Assembly (NCBI RefSeq): GCF_902506205.1
Contig: NZ_LR732816.1
Span: 310,001 to 374,000, forward strand
Direction of reading: 5' to 3'
From: Brevundimonas sp. G8
GTDB taxonomy: Bacteria; Pseudomonadota; Alphaproteobacteria; Caulobacterales; Caulobacteraceae
DNA: 64,000 nucleotides
In this document: piece after piece, positions 7,742 through 19,460 of the stretch
Numbering within the stretch: the first letter of the stretch is position 1
Layout: each line of letters begins with the position of its first letter
Translations under genes and position numbers: made by a program
The notes under the pieces: model-generated
Database searches by the model: none
Told to the model about the DNA's origin: nothing
What the model saw: only the letters and a program-made list of their open reading frames with translations

Positions 7742-8830
7742 TCAAATATCAGACGCCCTCAGCACCCGGTTCACATGCGCCATCTTGCGGCCCGGCCGCG
7801 CCTCGGCCTTGCCGTAGAGGTGCAGGCGTTCGTCGGACTTGCCGGACAGCTTGCGCCAGTCCTCGATTTCGTCGCCCAGCAGATTGGTCATTTCGATGCG
7901 GGCATGGGCGACGGTCGGCCCCAGCGGCCATCCGGCGACGGCGCGGATATGCTGTTCGAACTGGTCGCAGACGCAGCCGTCCTGGGTCCAATGGCCGGTG
8001 TTGTGGACGCGCGGAGCGATCTCGTTGACCAGCAGGACATCGTCTCCGAGGTCGAACAGTTCGACGCCCACAACGCCGACATAGTCGAGACCGTCCAGAA
8101 TCGCCTCGGCGATGGCGCGGGCGCGAACCTGGGTCTTTTCGTCCACGGCGGCGGGGGCCAGGGTGGTGCGCAGGACGCCGCCCTCGTGCCGGTTCTCGCC
8201 GAGCGGATAGACCGCCATATGCCCGTCCCAGTCGCGAGCGGCGATGACCGACAGTTCGCGCACGAAGGTCGCCTTGGCCTCCAGGATGGCCGGGCGGCCG
8301 CCCAGGCTTTCCAGGGCGGCGGGCGCGTCCTCGATGGCGTGGATCCAGATCTGGCCCTTGCCGTCATAGCCTTCACGGCGGGTCTTCAAGAGAGCCGGAA
8401 CGCCCAGGGTCGTCAGGCCGACGACCAGATCGTCCAGCGTATCGACCGCGACGAAATCAACGGTCGGGGCGCCGACGGCGTTGAGGAAAGTCTTTTCGTC
8501 CACCCGGTCCTGCGACACGCGCAGCGCGGTCGGACCCGGAGCGACCAGGGCGCCGGCCTCGGCTAGACGTTCGATGGACCCAGCCGGGACGTTTTCGAAC
8601 TCGAAGGTGACCACGTCGGCGGCGCGGCCCAGCGCGGTCAGGGCGTCGGGATCGTCATAGGCGGCGACGATCTGGTGCGCCGAGACGCGGCCCGCTGGGC
8701 TGTTAGCCTCGGGGTCCAGAATGACGACGTCGAAGCCCAGGCGCGACGCGGCCTGGCTCAGCATCCGGCCCAGCTGGCCTCCGCCGATGATGCCGAGGGT
8801 TGAACCGGGGGGAAGCGGCAGATCTGGCAC
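7742..8830 (-). CDS. purK: N5-carboxyaminoimidazole ribonucleotide synthase (PurK)
   Basis: An ATP-grasp enzyme of de novo purine synthesis that carboxylates AIR to N5-CAIR using ATP and bicarbonate. It is 362 residues, the normal length. The nucleotide/substrate-binding start is IGGGQLGRML (residues 15-24), with ILDPEANSPAG following, ATP-grasp residues in KTRREGYDGKGQ, and a late NEIAPRVHNTGHWT motif typical of PurK. The start is GTG at 8830, immediately after the purE stop (TGAGTG), so purE and purK form one operon and act in succession. Confidence 0.96.
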   Translation of the reverse strand: MPDLPLPPGSTLGIIGGGQLGRMLSQAASRLGFDVVILDPEANSPAGRVSAHQIVAAYDDPDALTALGRAADVVTFEFENVPAGSIERLAEAGALVAPGPTALRVSQDRVDEKTFLNAVGAPTVDFVAVDTLDDLVVGLTTLGVPALLKTRREGYDGKGQIWIHAIEDAPAALESLGGRPAILEAKATFVRELSVIAARDWDGHMAVYPLGENRHEGGVLRTTLAPAAVDEKTQVRARAIAEAILDGLDYVGVVGVELFDLGDDVLLVNEIAPRVHNTGHWTQDGCVCDQFEQHIRAVAGWPLGPTVAHARIEMTNLLGDEIEDWRKLSGKSDERLHLYGKAEARPGRKMAHVNRVLRASDI

Positions 8831-9322
8831 TCAGTCCTCGACGGTTTCGGCGATGGAATCGGTCTGGGCGGACCGGAAGGCGGCCAGGCGTTGCGCCAGC
8901 CCTTCGTCCGACAGCGCCAGAATCTGGGCGGCCAGGATGCCGGCGTTGGCGGCGCCCGCCTCGCCGATGGCCAGGGTCGCTACGGGCACGCCGGCCGGCA
9001 TCTGGACGATGGACAACAGGCTGTCCATCCCCTTCAGGGCCTTGGACTGGACCGGCACGCCCAGCACCGGCAGTTCGGTCATGGAGGCGGCCATGCCCGG
9101 CAGGTGGGCGGCGCCGCCTGCTCCGGCGATGATGACCTTGAAGCCCGCAGCCTTGGCCCCGGTCGAGAACTCGACCAGGCGCTGGGGCGTGCGGTGTGCG
9201 CTGACCACCTTGGCCTGCCAGGCGATGCCCAGTTGGTCCAGGCGGTCGGCGGCCAGCTTCATGGTCGGCCAGTCGGACCGGCTGCCCATGATGATCGCCA
9301 CCGGCGGTGCGGAAGTCGCCAT
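8831..9322 (-). CDS. purE: N5-CAIR mutase (PurE class I)
   Basis: Rearranges N5-CAIR to CAIR in purine synthesis, directly after PurK. It is 163 residues. It has the class I PurE motifs GSRSDWPTM near the N-terminus, [10 protein letters not shown] around residue 45, and [14 protein letters not shown] at 9322 starts the family-like sequence [17 protein letters not shown]; an in-frame extension upstream to 9385 has no family similarity. The next gene upstream is divergent, so the promoter lies in 9323-9427. Confidence 0.96.
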   Translation of the reverse strand: MATSAPPVAIIMGSRSDWPTMKLAADRLDQLGIAWQAKVVSAHRTPQRLVEFSTGAKAAGFKVIIAGAGGAAHLPGMAASMTELPVLGVPVQSKALKGMDSLLSIVQMPAGVPVATLAIGEAGAANAGILAAQILALSDEGLAQRLAAFRSAQTDSIAETVED

Positions 9323-9427
9323 GTCTGTAAGGCCCCTCGCGGAAAGGCGCCCGTTACAGCACGCGGGTGACGCCCGCAACCGCAACCCGGCGGTTTCCGG
9401 CGTGTCGGGCCTTATTGTCGGCCTTCA

Positions 9428-10069
9428 ATGTCGGCGGATCACGCTCTACCATCGTTCGACCGCGCGATGCAGACTGAGTCGCGCCTTCGGAGCCATCCCT
9501 GCGCCGTGACCGACGTGGCCGAACACAACCTGACCGCCGAGATCGAGCGCCTGCGCGTCGAGCTGGAAGCATGGAAGACGCGCGCCGCCGCCGCCGAGGC
9601 CGCTGCCGACCACGATGTGCTGACGCCCGCCCTGAACCGGCGCGGTTTCGTCACGGCGCTTCAGCGGACCATGGCCTATTGCCAGCGGCACGGGGTGTCG
9701 GCGGTGCTGCTGTATCTGGACATGGACGGGTTCAAGAGCGTCAACGACCGGCTGGGACATGCCGCCGGCGATGCAGCCCTGGTGGCGGTGGCGGAGCTGT
9801 TCCTGGCCAATCTGCGCGAGTCGGACGCCGTCGGCCGGCTGGGCGGCGACGAGTTCGCGCTGCTGATGCTGCATGCGGGCTACGAAGAGGGCCGGGCCAA
9901 GGCGCGCCAACTGTCCGAAGCCCTGAAGACCGAAGGCTTCATCTGGGACGGACAGAAGACCGAACTGGGCGGCTCGTTCGGCGTGCGCGCCTGGGACGGC
10001 CATACCGACGCCGAGGTCTGGCTGACCGAGGCCGACGCCGCCATGTGGGTGCGCAAAAAGGGGCGCTGA
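9428..10069 (+). CDS. GGDEF-domain diguanylate cyclase
   Basis: A 213-residue protein with an N-terminal coiled-coil-like helix (residues 33-60, AEIERLRVELEAWK) followed directly by a GGDEF domain. The catalytic GGDEF is intact (RLGGDEFALLM). An inhibitory I-site RESD lies five residues before it, so feedback control by c-di-GMP is expected. The usual NRR motif is present as TPALNRRGF. There is no signal or membrane segment, so it is probably cytosolic. Expected reaction: two GTP to c-di-GMP. The start could be a little downstream (GTG at 9507 or 9519). The gene is divergent from purE. Confidence 0.9.
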   Translation: MSADHALPSFDRAMQTESRLRSHPCAVTDVAEHNLTAEIERLRVELEAWKTRAAAAEAAADHDVLTPALNRRGFVTALQRTMAYCQRHGVSAVLLYLDMDGFKSVNDRLGHAAGDAALVAVAELFLANLRESDAVGRLGGDEFALLMLHAGYEEGRAKARQLSEALKTEGFIWDGQKTELGGSFGVRAWDGHTDAEVWLTEADAAMWVRKKGR

Positions 10070-10091
10070 GGCCCCTTCCCGCGCCTTTTGT

Positions 10092-11894
10092 CTACAACGG
10101 CAAGGTCAGCTGAATGCCGCCCAGGTGGCTGTCGGCGTGGTTGCCGAAGCGGCCGCGATAGGCCACCGTCACCTTGACCGGCCCGACCGAACCCTCGACG
10201 CCCGCCGACGCCAGGAACTGACCGCCGAACGGATCGTCGATCTCGCGCGACAGCACCTGAGCGGGGTTGTTGTAGATGCCCACGCGGACCGGGTCGGAAC
10301 TGTCGTCGAGGGCGTCACGATAGCCGCCCTCGGCGAACACACCGAACCGGCCCATCTCGGCCTCGGCGCGCAGGGCGACCTCGCCGGTCAGGGCCTTCAC
10401 CGTGCGGTCGCCATACTGATACTGGGCCGCGACGCCCTGCTCGTAATAGCCGTCCACGTCACTAGAGACGTAAGCCAGCGCCGCACGAGGCGACAGGGCG
10501 ATGCCGCCCATGTCGAACCACATGCCGCCCTGCAGACGCGCACCGGTGCTGAGCGCCCGTGTTTCGGCGGTATGGACGATGGGGGCCAGGCTGGTGGTGC
10601 GTTCGATGTCGTCGATATTGTCGCGCGCCACACCGACGGCGGCGTTGACGAAGATATCGCCCGAGCGCCAGCCGCCATAGACGTCCAGCCCGAAGCTCTC
10701 GACGTTGAAGTTCAGGGCCTGGCTTTCGACGTCGGTCTTGCGCGCCGTGCCGGCCAGGCCGAAGCGCCAGTTGGCGGAAGGTCCGGCCTCAAGCGCGATC
10801 CGACCGCCCCAGCCGTCGCTGGACGAACTGGTCACCGAGCCGCGTGCGTCGGTGTCGACGCTGTCGATCAGGGCCGCCGTGGTGACAGAGACGCCGGCCT
10901 CCCAAGGCTGACGACCCGACAAGGCCTCGCTGGCGGCGTCCAGCGCATCCTCGCGGTGGCGATAGGTGGTCTCGCCCTGGAGGGTCGATTGGGCGCCGAT
11001 GTCGCCATAGTAGAGGTAGTCGGTCGCCAGTTGAGCGATGATCCGATGCCCCGCCGCCGTCGGATGGACGCCGTCGAAGTAGAAATAGCTGTCGGGGTTC
11101 GAACAGACCGTCACCCCGTTGAAGCAGGGCTGGGTGATGTTGGTGATACCGAACTGGCCCGGATTGGCGGCCAGGGTGTCGCCCACCTTGAACAGGTCCA
11201 TCATGATGATGTTGCTGCCCGGCCGTGCGGCGGCCGTGGTCGTCAGCCCCGTCTGCAGGGCGGTGTTGAAGGTGGTGACGGCATAGTCGGCCAGCGGCGC
11301 GGCGGTCGTGCCCCGGAACTGAGGCGTCAGGCTGAGCTTGGGCAGGTTGGTGACCAAGATGGTCCCCGCGCCCGCGCCCGCCACGGTGTTGACCAGGCTG
11401 TTGACGTTGGCGGCCGCTGTCGTCGCGACCGGGGTGATGGCGGCGACCGGGCTGGCGGAGGCGCCGGCGGCGGGCAGGCCCTGGAAGATGTCGTTCGCAC
11501 CGCCCAGGACGCTGACAAGATCGGTCGAGCTGAACCGACCACCCGACGCGGTGTAGCGCGACAGCTGGTTCAACATGCCGAACGGCACACCGGCCGAGGC
11601 GTCGGTGCGCGAGCCGCCGAAGGCGTAGTTGATGCTGCCCGTCACCGAGCCGTTGAAGTTAGCGGCGTTGAAGCCCAGCAGCTCTACGAACGTCGGTCCG
11701 TTCGAGAACCGGCGAGCATAGGGCGGCGACGGCGGCTGGGTCCCACCCGAGATCAGGAACAGGTTGCCGTTGTCGCTGAGGCTGTCGCCGAACACGACGA
11801 GGCGGTTGTAAGTCTGGGCTGAGGCCGAACCCGCAAAGGCGCAGGCCGCGAGCGCAAGAGCGGCGACGGCGCCGCCGGTGAGATAGCGTGACAT
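10092..11894 (-). CDS. GDSL esterase autotransporter
   Basis: A 600-residue predicted outer-membrane esterase/lipase. A signal peptide (residues 1-27, ending GSASAQ) leads into a GDSL/SGNH passenger with block I VVFGDSLSDNGN (nucleophile S38) and the C-terminal DGVHPTAAGH carrying the catalytic Asp and His. From about residue 330 the sequence becomes alternating beta-strand (GWGGRIALEAGP, YGGWRSGDIF, VTVAYRGRFG), an autotransporter barrel. The last residue is Leu rather than the usual Phe/Trp. ATG at 11894 is supported by GGAGG about eight bases upstream. Confidence 0.9.
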   Translation of the reverse strand: MSRYLTGGAVAALALAACAFAGSASAQTYNRLVVFGDSLSDNGNLFLISGGTQPPSPPYARRFSNGPTFVELLGFNAANFNGSVTGSINYAFGGSRTDASAGVPFGMLNQLSRYTASGGRFSSTDLVSVLGGANDIFQGLPAAGASASPVAAITPVATTAAANVNSLVNTVAGAGAGTILVTNLPKLSLTPQFRGTTAAPLADYAVTTFNTALQTGLTTTAAARPGSNIIMMDLFKVGDTLAANPGQFGITNITQPCFNGVTVCSNPDSYFYFDGVHPTAAGHRIIAQLATDYLYYGDIGAQSTLQGETTYRHREDALDAASEALSGRQPWEAGVSVTTAALIDSVDTDARGSVTSSSSDGWGGRIALEAGPSANWRFGLAGTARKTDVESQALNFNVESFGLDVYGGWRSGDIFVNAAVGVARDNIDDIERTTSLAPIVHTAETRALSTGARLQGGMWFDMGGIALSPRAALAYVSSDVDGYYEQGVAAQYQYGDRTVKALTGEVALRAEAEMGRFGVFAEGGYRDALDDSSDPVRVGIYNNPAQVLSREIDDPFGGQFLASAGVEGSVGPVKVTVAYRGRFGNHADSHLGGIQLTLPL

Positions 11895-12004
11895 ATAAAT
11901 CCTCCCGCAGCCGTCATGGTTCGCGGCCGTTGGAGCAGAGGATGCGCCAGTTGGCGCAGAGCGCAAGATGCCGCAACGTCAGCCTTCGGAGGAAAATCGA
12001 ACGC

Positions 12005-13897
<1,893 letters not shown>

Positions 13898-13975
13898 GGG
13901 CGGCGTCTTAGCGGCCTTCGCAGGCGCCGCAAAGCCAAGCGTGCTGTTGATTGACGTCAGCTGCGCTAAAACCTT

Positions 13976-14008
13976 GCCGCCCGTCGCGATTTTCACACGG
14001 CGGGCGGC
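13976..14008 (-). terminator. Possible terminator of the coiled-coil membrane protein gene
   Basis: A perfect 8 bp inverted repeat, GCCGCCCG (13976-13983) and CGGGCGGC (14001-14008), lies nine bases after the stop of the minus-strand gene. It is followed on that strand by AAGGTTTT. The loop is long (17 bases) and the T tract is offset by four bases, so it is only a weak candidate. Confidence 0.4.
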
Positions 14009-14017
14009 AAGAAAATA

Positions 14018-14557
14018 TCAGAAGCGCACGATGCGGCGCACGCGACTGTCAGGACGACGGCTTTCGAGCACGGCTGCGCCGACAGCGGCCGCGATGGTCG
14101 CGACGGCCAAAAGAGCCCCGCCCTCACGCGCGTGATCGCGGGCATAGGCGCCGGCGTCGTCGGCGTAACGGCGCGCGGTCTTGCCGTGCTTCTTCAGCGC
14201 CTTCCTGGAGTCCTTGCGGGCCGAGCGGAACCATTCGTCGGCCCGGTCGCGCGCATCGTACGCTGCGTCGGCGGCGCGATGGCGTGCATCGCGCGACAGT
14301 TCACCGGCGCGCTCGCCCGCATCCTCGGCCCGGTGGCGGAAAGCGTCGACGGCGTCATGAAAGCGGTCACGCAGTTCCGACGTATCCACCCAGCCGCGCG
14401 GATCGATACGGGTCTTGATGCGCTGATAGCGGGTCGGCCCGCTGCGTTGCGTCAGATAGACGACCGCGACTGCACCCAGCACGATGGCGGCAAGGCTGCC
14501 GGCGGTGATGCCGGGATGTTTGCGAATCTCTTCGATCGGATCGATATCGCGGATCAT
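14018..14557 (-). CDS. Membrane-anchored coiled-coil protein, unknown function
   Basis: A 179-residue protein. One transmembrane segment lies at residues 16-36 (GITAGSLAAIVLGAVAVVYL). Residues 55-150 are extremely rich in Arg, Asp, Ala and Glu (DARHRAADAAYDARDRADEW), predicted as a long coiled coil, resembling YtxH/apolipoprotein-like repeats. A second short hydrophobic segment (GALLAVATIAAAVGAAVL) lies near the C-terminus and is followed by an Arg-rich end. No named family is recognised. Start ATG at 14557 has AGAGG eight bases upstream. The gene is divergent from hslO. Confidence 0.7.
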   Translation of the reverse strand: MIRDIDPIEEIRKHPGITAGSLAAIVLGAVAVVYLTQRSGPTRYQRIKTRIDPRGWVDTSELRDRFHDAVDAFRHRAEDAGERAGELSRDARHRAADAAYDARDRADEWFRSARKDSRKALKKHGKTARRYADDAGAYARDHAREGGALLAVATIAAAVGAAVLESRRPDSRVRRIVRF

Positions 14558-14757
14558 CGGCAGAACCTCTTCAGTGATTGGCGTGGTGATGGGCAGAGCG
14601 ACGGCTCCGCTTGAGCCAAAAGAGCGAACCGCGCTGGAAACGGTTCCGTCGTATCGGTCACGCTGAAGAAATCGCTGCGCAGGCCACGTCCCTGCGTTGG
14701 AACAGATCGACCCCTTATCATCGGGTCTTCGGGCGCCTAAATAGCCGCGATCCCGAA

Positions 14758-15705
14758 ATGACGTCGCCAAAGGACCTCGCCGTGACCGATCACGCGCCTC
14801 ACACCTCCGTTTCCGACGATCTGGCCGCCGCCTTCCAGATCGAGGGCTGGCCCGTGCGTGGTCGCCTGGTCCGCCTGGGCGCGGCCATCGACAAGATCCT
14901 GGCCGCCCACGCCTATCCCGAGCCGGTCGCCGCCCTGCTGGGCGAGGCCTGCGCACTGGCGGCGTTGATTGGCTCCAGCCTGAAGTTCGAAGGCCGCCTG
15001 CTGGTGCAGGCCCAGGGCGATGGGCCGGTGCGCTACGTCGTCGCCGACTATGGCACCGACGGGTCCTTGCGCGGCTATTGCCGCTATGACGAGGCCGAGG
15101 TCGCCGAAGCGTCGGGCGGGTTCGCGCGTCCCGGCGCCCGGTCGTTGCTGGGTCAGGGCGTCTTCATCATGACGCTGGATCGCGGCCCCGACTTCGAACG
15201 CACCCAGGGCATCACGCCGATCGAAGGCGAAAGTCTCTCACTGGCGGCCGAACACTATTTCCAGCAGTCCGAACAGGTGCCGACCAAGGTGCATCTGGCC
15301 GTCGGTCAGGTGCAGACCGAGACGGGCTCGCAATGGCGGGCCGGCGGGGCGATGATCCAGATCATCGCCGGCGACGACGCACGCGGCTCGACGGAAGAAG
15401 TCTGGGACCGCACCCGCGCCCTGTTCGGCACCCTTGGCGACGACGAACTGGTCGACCCGACCATCTCGCCCGAGACTCTGCTGTTCCGCCTGTTCCACGA
15501 GGACGGCGTTCGGCTGGAGGGCGCGCGCGAACTGACGGCCGTTTGTCGTTGTTCTCGCGGCCGCATCGCCTCGGTCCTGGCCTCGTTCGACCCGGCCGAG
15601 CGCGCCGAAATGCTGGAAGACGACGGCAAGATCCGCGTCACCTGCGAATACTGCGCCACGGTCTATGCGCTGGACCCCGACGAAGTGGTCGCCGAGCAGA
15701 TTTGA
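14758..15705 (+). CDS. hslO: Hsp33 redox-regulated chaperone
   Basis: A 315-residue redox-switched holdase chaperone that protects unfolding proteins under oxidative stress. The N-terminal Hsp33 domain has FQIEGWPVRGRLVRLG and EACALAALIGSSLKFEGRL. The C-terminal zinc switch is intact: CRCSRG (CxC) and CEYC (CxxC), the four zinc-binding cysteines. ATG at 14758 is chosen because upstream in-frame sequence does not resemble the family; GTG at 14782 is a possible alternative. It ends at a strong terminator shared with phoB. Confidence 0.95.
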   Translation: MTSPKDLAVTDHAPHTSVSDDLAAAFQIEGWPVRGRLVRLGAAIDKILAAHAYPEPVAALLGEACALAALIGSSLKFEGRLLVQAQGDGPVRYVVADYGTDGSLRGYCRYDEAEVAEASGGFARPGARSLLGQGVFIMTLDRGPDFERTQGITPIEGESLSLAAEHYFQQSEQVPTKVHLAVGQVQTETGSQWRAGGAMIQIIAGDDARGSTEEVWDRTRALFGTLGDDELVDPTISPETLLFRLFHEDGVRLEGARELTAVCRCSRGRIASVLASFDPAERAEMLEDDGKIRVTCEYCATVYALDPDEVVAEQI

Positions 15706-15713
15706 ATTGGAAA

Positions 15714-15739
15714 GGGCGGCTCCGAGAGCCGCCCTTTTT
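15714..15739 (+). terminator. Rho-independent terminator of hslO
   Basis: A GGGCGGCTC/GAGCCGCCC stem (15714-15722 with 15726-15734), three-base loop, followed by TTTTT (15735-15739). It stands between convergent hslO and phoB, nine bases after the hslO stop, and probably also slows readthrough from the phoB side. Confidence 0.92.
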
Positions 15740-15742
15740 GTC

Positions 15743-16435
15743 TCAGCCTTCCAGATCCAGCGAATAGCCCGCCGAGCGAACGGTGCGGATCGGGTTGGCG
15801 CTTTCGTCGGCGATGGCCAGGGCCTTGCGCAGGCGGCCGACGTGGACGTCGACGGTGCGGGCCTCGACATAGACGTCGGAGCCCCAGACGGCGTCCAGCA
15901 GCTGTTCGCGGCTGAACACGCGGCCGGGGTGCTGCATGAAGTGGTCCAGCAGGCGGAACTCGGTCGGGCCGAGGTGCACTTCTTGGCCCGAGCGTTTCAC
16001 GCGGTGCGAAACGCGGTCGATGATGATGTCGCCGTGGTTCAGGCGGTCGTCGGCCAGACCCGGACGGATACGACGCAGGACAGCGCGGATGCGCGCGATC
16101 AGCTCGACCATCGAGAAGGGCTTGGTCAGATAGTCGTCGGCGCCGGTGTCCAGGCCCCGCACCCGGTCGCTCTCCTCGCCGCGCGCCGTCAGCATGATGA
16201 TCGGCAGGTTGCGGGTCTCGGCCTTGCCGCGGATGCGGCGGCAGACCTCGATGCCGGACAGTTTAGGCAGCATCCAATCCAGCAATACCAAGTCGGGCAG
16301 ACGCTCGTCGATCTGGAGCATGCCCTCCTCGCCGTCGGCGGCGACGGCGACATCGTAGCCTTCCTTTTCGAGGTTGTACTGAAGAAGGGTCGCCAGCGCG
16401 TCCTCGTCTTCCATCACAAGGATATAGGGCTGCAC
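15743..16435 (-). CDS. phoB: Phosphate regulon response regulator PhoB
   Basis: A 230-residue OmpR/PhoB-type regulator. The receiver domain has acidic residues MEDED (8-12), phosphoacceptor D53 (VLLDWMLP), the conserved Thr in IIMLTARGEE, and Lys in LTKPFS. The C-terminal winged helix has GPTEFRLLDHFMQHPGRVFSREQLLDAVWG and RTVDVHVGRLRKAL. When phosphorylated by PhoR it activates genes with a Pho box; one such site precedes pstC in this window. It is the last gene of the phoR-pst-phoU-phoB cluster. Confidence 0.97.
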   Translation of the reverse strand: MQPYILVMEDEDALATLLQYNLEKEGYDVAVAADGEEGMLQIDERLPDLVLLDWMLPKLSGIEVCRRIRGKAETRNLPIIMLTARGEESDRVRGLDTGADDYLTKPFSMVELIARIRAVLRRIRPGLADDRLNHGDIIIDRVSHRVKRSGQEVHLGPTEFRLLDHFMQHPGRVFSREQLLDAVWGSDVYVEARTVDVHVGRLRKALAIADESANPIRTVRSAGYSLDLEG

Positions 16436-16455
16436 GTCGTGTCTCCGGTCTCGGG

Positions 16456-17196
16456 TCAGTGCGTCGGAAGGTGGGGCGTTGAAAGGTTCGGCGTCGGATC
16501 GGAGTCCTCGGCCGTGGGCTGGGCCCGCGGGCGTTCGCCCACGATATCTTCGCCCGTGATCTCGTAGTGGACGGTCTCGGCGATATTGGTCGCGTGGTCG
16601 CCGATCCGTTCCAGGTTCTTGGCCATGAACAGAAGATGGGTGCAGGCGCCGATCGTGCGCGGGTCGCCCATCATGTAAGTCAGCAGTTCGCGGAACAGGG
16701 CGTTGTAATGCTCGTCCACCTCGTCGTCGGTCTGCCAGACGGCGACGGCGCGATCCAGTTCGGAGGCGGTGTAGGCGTCCAGCACGTCGCGCAGGCGGGT
16801 GGAGACCAGCCGTCCCATCCGCTCGATCGAGCGGGTCAGGGGCTGCATCGGCTCGCCCTCGGCCAGGATCAGGGCGCGCTTGGCGATGTTCTTGGCCAGA
16901 TCCCCCGTGCGCTCCAGATCGGTGGCGATCTTCATGGCGCCCAGGGTGCGACGCAGGTCGCTGGCGACCGGCTGGCGCAGGGCGATCAGGCGAATGGCCT
17001 TCTTCTCGATGTCGCGATGCAGAGCGTCGAGCTTCAGGTCGCGTTCCACGACAGCGCGCGCCAAGGCGATATCGCGCCGGGCGACGGAATCGATGGCGTC
17101 CGCGACCTGGGCCTCGGCGAGACCGCCCATGCGGGCGACCTCGGCCGTGATCTGGTTCAGTTCGTCGCCGTATGCCTTGACCGTGTGCTGGTTCAT
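16456..17196 (-). CDS. phoU: Phosphate transport system regulator PhoU
   Basis: A 246-residue all-helical protein with two PhoU repeats; metal-binding-type motifs include AMKIATDLERTGDLAKNIAKRA and NLERIGDHATNIAE. PhoU links PstSCAB transport state to PhoR, keeping the regulon silent when phosphate is plentiful. It starts four bases after the pstB stop and ends 20 bases before phoB, so the genes are almost certainly co-transcribed. The C-terminal 20 residues are Pro/Thr-rich and variable. Confidence 0.97.
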   Translation of the reverse strand: MNQHTVKAYGDELNQITAEVARMGGLAEAQVADAIDSVARRDIALARAVVERDLKLDALHRDIEKKAIRLIALRQPVASDLRRTLGAMKIATDLERTGDLAKNIAKRALILAEGEPMQPLTRSIERMGRLVSTRLRDVLDAYTASELDRAVAVWQTDDEVDEHYNALFRELLTYMMGDPRTIGACTHLLFMAKNLERIGDHATNIAETVHYEITGEDIVGERPRAQPTAEDSDPTPNLSTPHLPTH

Positions 17197-17200
17197 CGGA

Positions 17201-18151
17201 TTAGCCGAAGCGTCCCGTGATATAGTCGAGCGTGCGCCGTTCGCGCGGATTCTGGAAGATGTCTTCCGTGTCCCCGGTCTCGACCAGGCGGCCCATGTGG
17301 AAGAAGGCGGTGCGTTGCGACACCCGCGCGGCCTGGGCCATCGAGTGGGTGACGATGACGATGCAGAACCGCTCGCGCAGTTCGTCGATCAGTTCCTCGA
17401 TCCGCGCCGTGGCGATGGGGTCCAGGGCCGAGCAGGGCTCGTCCATCAGGATCACTTCGGGGTTCACGGCGATGGCGCGGGCGATGACCAGACGCTGCTG
17501 CTGACCGCCAGACAGGCCCATGGCCGACGATTGCAGGCGGTCGGCGACCTCTTCCCACAGACCGGCGCGCTTCAGGGCGCGTTCGACCACATCGTCCATC
17601 TCGGCCTTGGACGAGACCAGGCCGTGGATCTTGGGTCCATAGGCGACGTTTTCGTAGATCGACTTGGGGAAGGGGTTCGGACGCTGGAACACCATACCGA
17701 CGCGGGCGCGCAGCAGCACCGGGTCGATGGAGCGGTCGTTGATGTCCTCGTCGTCCATCGCGATCCGGCCGGTGACCTTGGCCCCGGCGATGGTGTCGTT
17801 CATGCGGTTCATCGTCCGCAGGAAGGTCGACTTGCCGCAACCCGATGGGCCGATCAGGGCCGTGACGGTCTTGTCCGGGATGTCCAGCGAGACGTCGTAA
17901 AGCGCCTGCTTGCCTTCATAGAAGACGGACACGTCACGCGCGGCGATCTTGATCGGGCCGACAGGCGGGCTGTCGACGACGGTGGCGTTCGACGCAGGCG
18001 TTGCGTCTTCCAGGCGCGGCTTGGCGGCGGCGCCGGCTTTGGACGGCGTCACTTCAGGCAGAATCTGGCCGCCCATGCGCGGGGTCTCGGTCGGATCGAC
18101 CGGACCAGCGCCCGTCTGGTCTTCGGCGGAGCGGAAAATACGGAATTTCAT
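17201..18151 (-). CDS. pstB: Phosphate ABC transporter ATPase PstB, N-terminally extended
   Basis: A 316-residue ATPase of the high-affinity phosphate importer. It has Walker [10 protein letters not shown], signature LSGGQQQR, Walker [14 protein letters not shown] and the PstB-specific [16 protein letters not shown] hydrophilic leader of about 65 residues precedes the usual PstB start (around [10 protein letters not shown]), making it longer than the usual 250-260 residues. The ATG at 18151 follows the pstA stop by four bases and no better start is evident, so the extension is probably translated. Confidence 0.95.
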   Translation of the reverse strand: MKFRIFRSAEDQTGAGPVDPTETPRMGGQILPEVTPSKAGAAAKPRLEDATPASNATVVDSPPVGPIKIAARDVSVFYEGKQALYDVSLDIPDKTVTALIGPSGCGKSTFLRTMNRMNDTIAGAKVTGRIAMDDEDINDRSIDPVLLRARVGMVFQRPNPFPKSIYENVAYGPKIHGLVSSKAEMDDVVERALKRAGLWEEVADRLQSSAMGLSGGQQQRLVIARAIAVNPEVILMDEPCSALDPIATARIEELIDELRERFCIVIVTHSMAQAARVSQRTAFFHMGRLVETGDTEDIFQNPRERRTLDYITGRFG

Positions 18152-18155
18152 TCTC

Positions 18156-19460
18156 TTACCACCGACGCTCGAAGCGCCGCCTCAAGATGATGGCCGCTGC
18201 GTTCATGATGATCATGAAGACCAGCAGGACGATGATCGCCGCGGCGGTGCGTTCGTGGAACGCCCGCTCCGAGGCGTTCTCCCAGATGTAGATCAGCGAA
18301 GGCAGCGCCCCGACCGGCTGGTCGATGGCCGCCGGCACGCCGGGCACGAAGCTGACCATGCCGATCAGCAGCAGAGGCGCGGTCTCGCCCAAGGCGTGGG
18401 CCATGGAGATGATGGCGCCGGTCATGACGCCGGGCATGGCCAACGGCAGGACATGGCTGAACACGGTCTGCGTCTTGGACGCGCCCATGGCCAAGGCGGC
18501 TTCGCGGATCGACGGGGGCACGGCCTTCAGGGCCGAGCGCGTGGCGATGACCAGGGTCGGAAGCGCCATCAGGGCCAGGACCAGCCCGCCCACGATCGGA
18601 CTGGCGCGCGGCAGGTGCATCCAGTTGATAAACAGGGCCAGGCCCAGCAGGCCGTAGACGATCGACGGCACGGCCGCGAGGTTGTTGATGTTGACCTCGA
18701 TGATGTCCGTCAGCCTGTTCTTGGGCGCAAACTCTTCCAGCCAGATGGCGGCGCCGACGCCCAGCGGAATGGCGATCAGGGCCGTGACCATCAGCATCAG
18801 CGCCGAGCCGACCACGGCGCCCAGCACGCCCGCCAGTTCCGGCTGCGTCGAGTCGCCGTTGGTGAACAGGGCGGTGTTGAAGTGCGAGCCGATCACGCCC
18901 TCGGTCTGCATCCGGTCCAGCCAGGCGATCTGCTGGTCGGTCAGGCGGCGTTGATCCTCGGGCGTATCCCTGGAGATTTCACCCTTGAGATACAGGTCAG
19001 CGTCGTCGGACAGGGGGACGGCCAGAGGCACGGTCTCGCCGATGACTTCGCTGCGCTTGGCGACCAGGTCGGCGGCGACGAACTTCAGTTCCGACGAGAA
19101 CAGCCGCTTCATCTGCGCGGCCTTGGTTCCGGCCGCGTCGTCCTGAACGCCCATGCGGGCCAGTTGCTGCTCGGCCGCCAGTTGCTCGAAGTTGGAGCCC
19201 TGCGGATAGGCGCGATCGACGCGCGCCGGGTCCATATAGACCGGCACCGTCACCGTGTGGGTGTAGAAGGCGGTGTGGCCCTGTTCGACGATGCGGACCA
19301 AGAGGACCGCAAGAAACAGCATGGCGGCGGCGATGGCCAGGCGGCCATACCACTTGAAGCGGGCTTCCTTGGCGTGCCGACGCTTCAGGCCCGCGCGCAG
19401 ACGATCCAGCCGCCCCTTGGCGGCCACGCCGTCGGTCCGATCGGGGGTCGCGTCAGTCAT
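18156..19460 (-). CDS. pstA: Phosphate ABC transporter permease PstA
   Basis: A 434-residue inner-membrane permease. An N-terminal cytosolic stretch and one transmembrane segment are followed by a roughly 150-residue extra domain (DUF3333-like). The canonical PstA permease core then has [26 protein letters not shown] and a cytoplasmic loop [13 protein letters not shown] that contacts PstB. The long N-terminal domain is typical of alphaproteobacterial PstA. The start overlaps the pstC end by eight bases, so the two are translationally coupled. Confidence 0.95.
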   Translation of the reverse strand: MTDATPDRTDGVAAKGRLDRLRAGLKRRHAKEARFKWYGRLAIAAAMLFLAVLLVRIVEQGHTAFYTHTVTVPVYMDPARVDRAYPQGSNFEQLAAEQQLARMGVQDDAAGTKAAQMKRLFSSELKFVAADLVAKRSEVIGETVPLAVPLSDDADLYLKGEISRDTPEDQRRLTDQQIAWLDRMQTEGVIGSHFNTALFTNGDSTQPELAGVLGAVVGSALMLMVTALIAIPLGVGAAIWLEEFAPKNRLTDIIEVNINNLAAVPSIVYGLLGLALFINWMHLPRASPIVGGLVLALMALPTLVIATRSALKAVPPSIREAALAMGASKTQTVFSHVLPLAMPGVMTGAIISMAHALGETAPLLLIGMVSFVPGVPAAIDQPVGALPSLIYIWENASERAFHERTAAAIIVLLVFMIIMNAAAIILRRRFERRW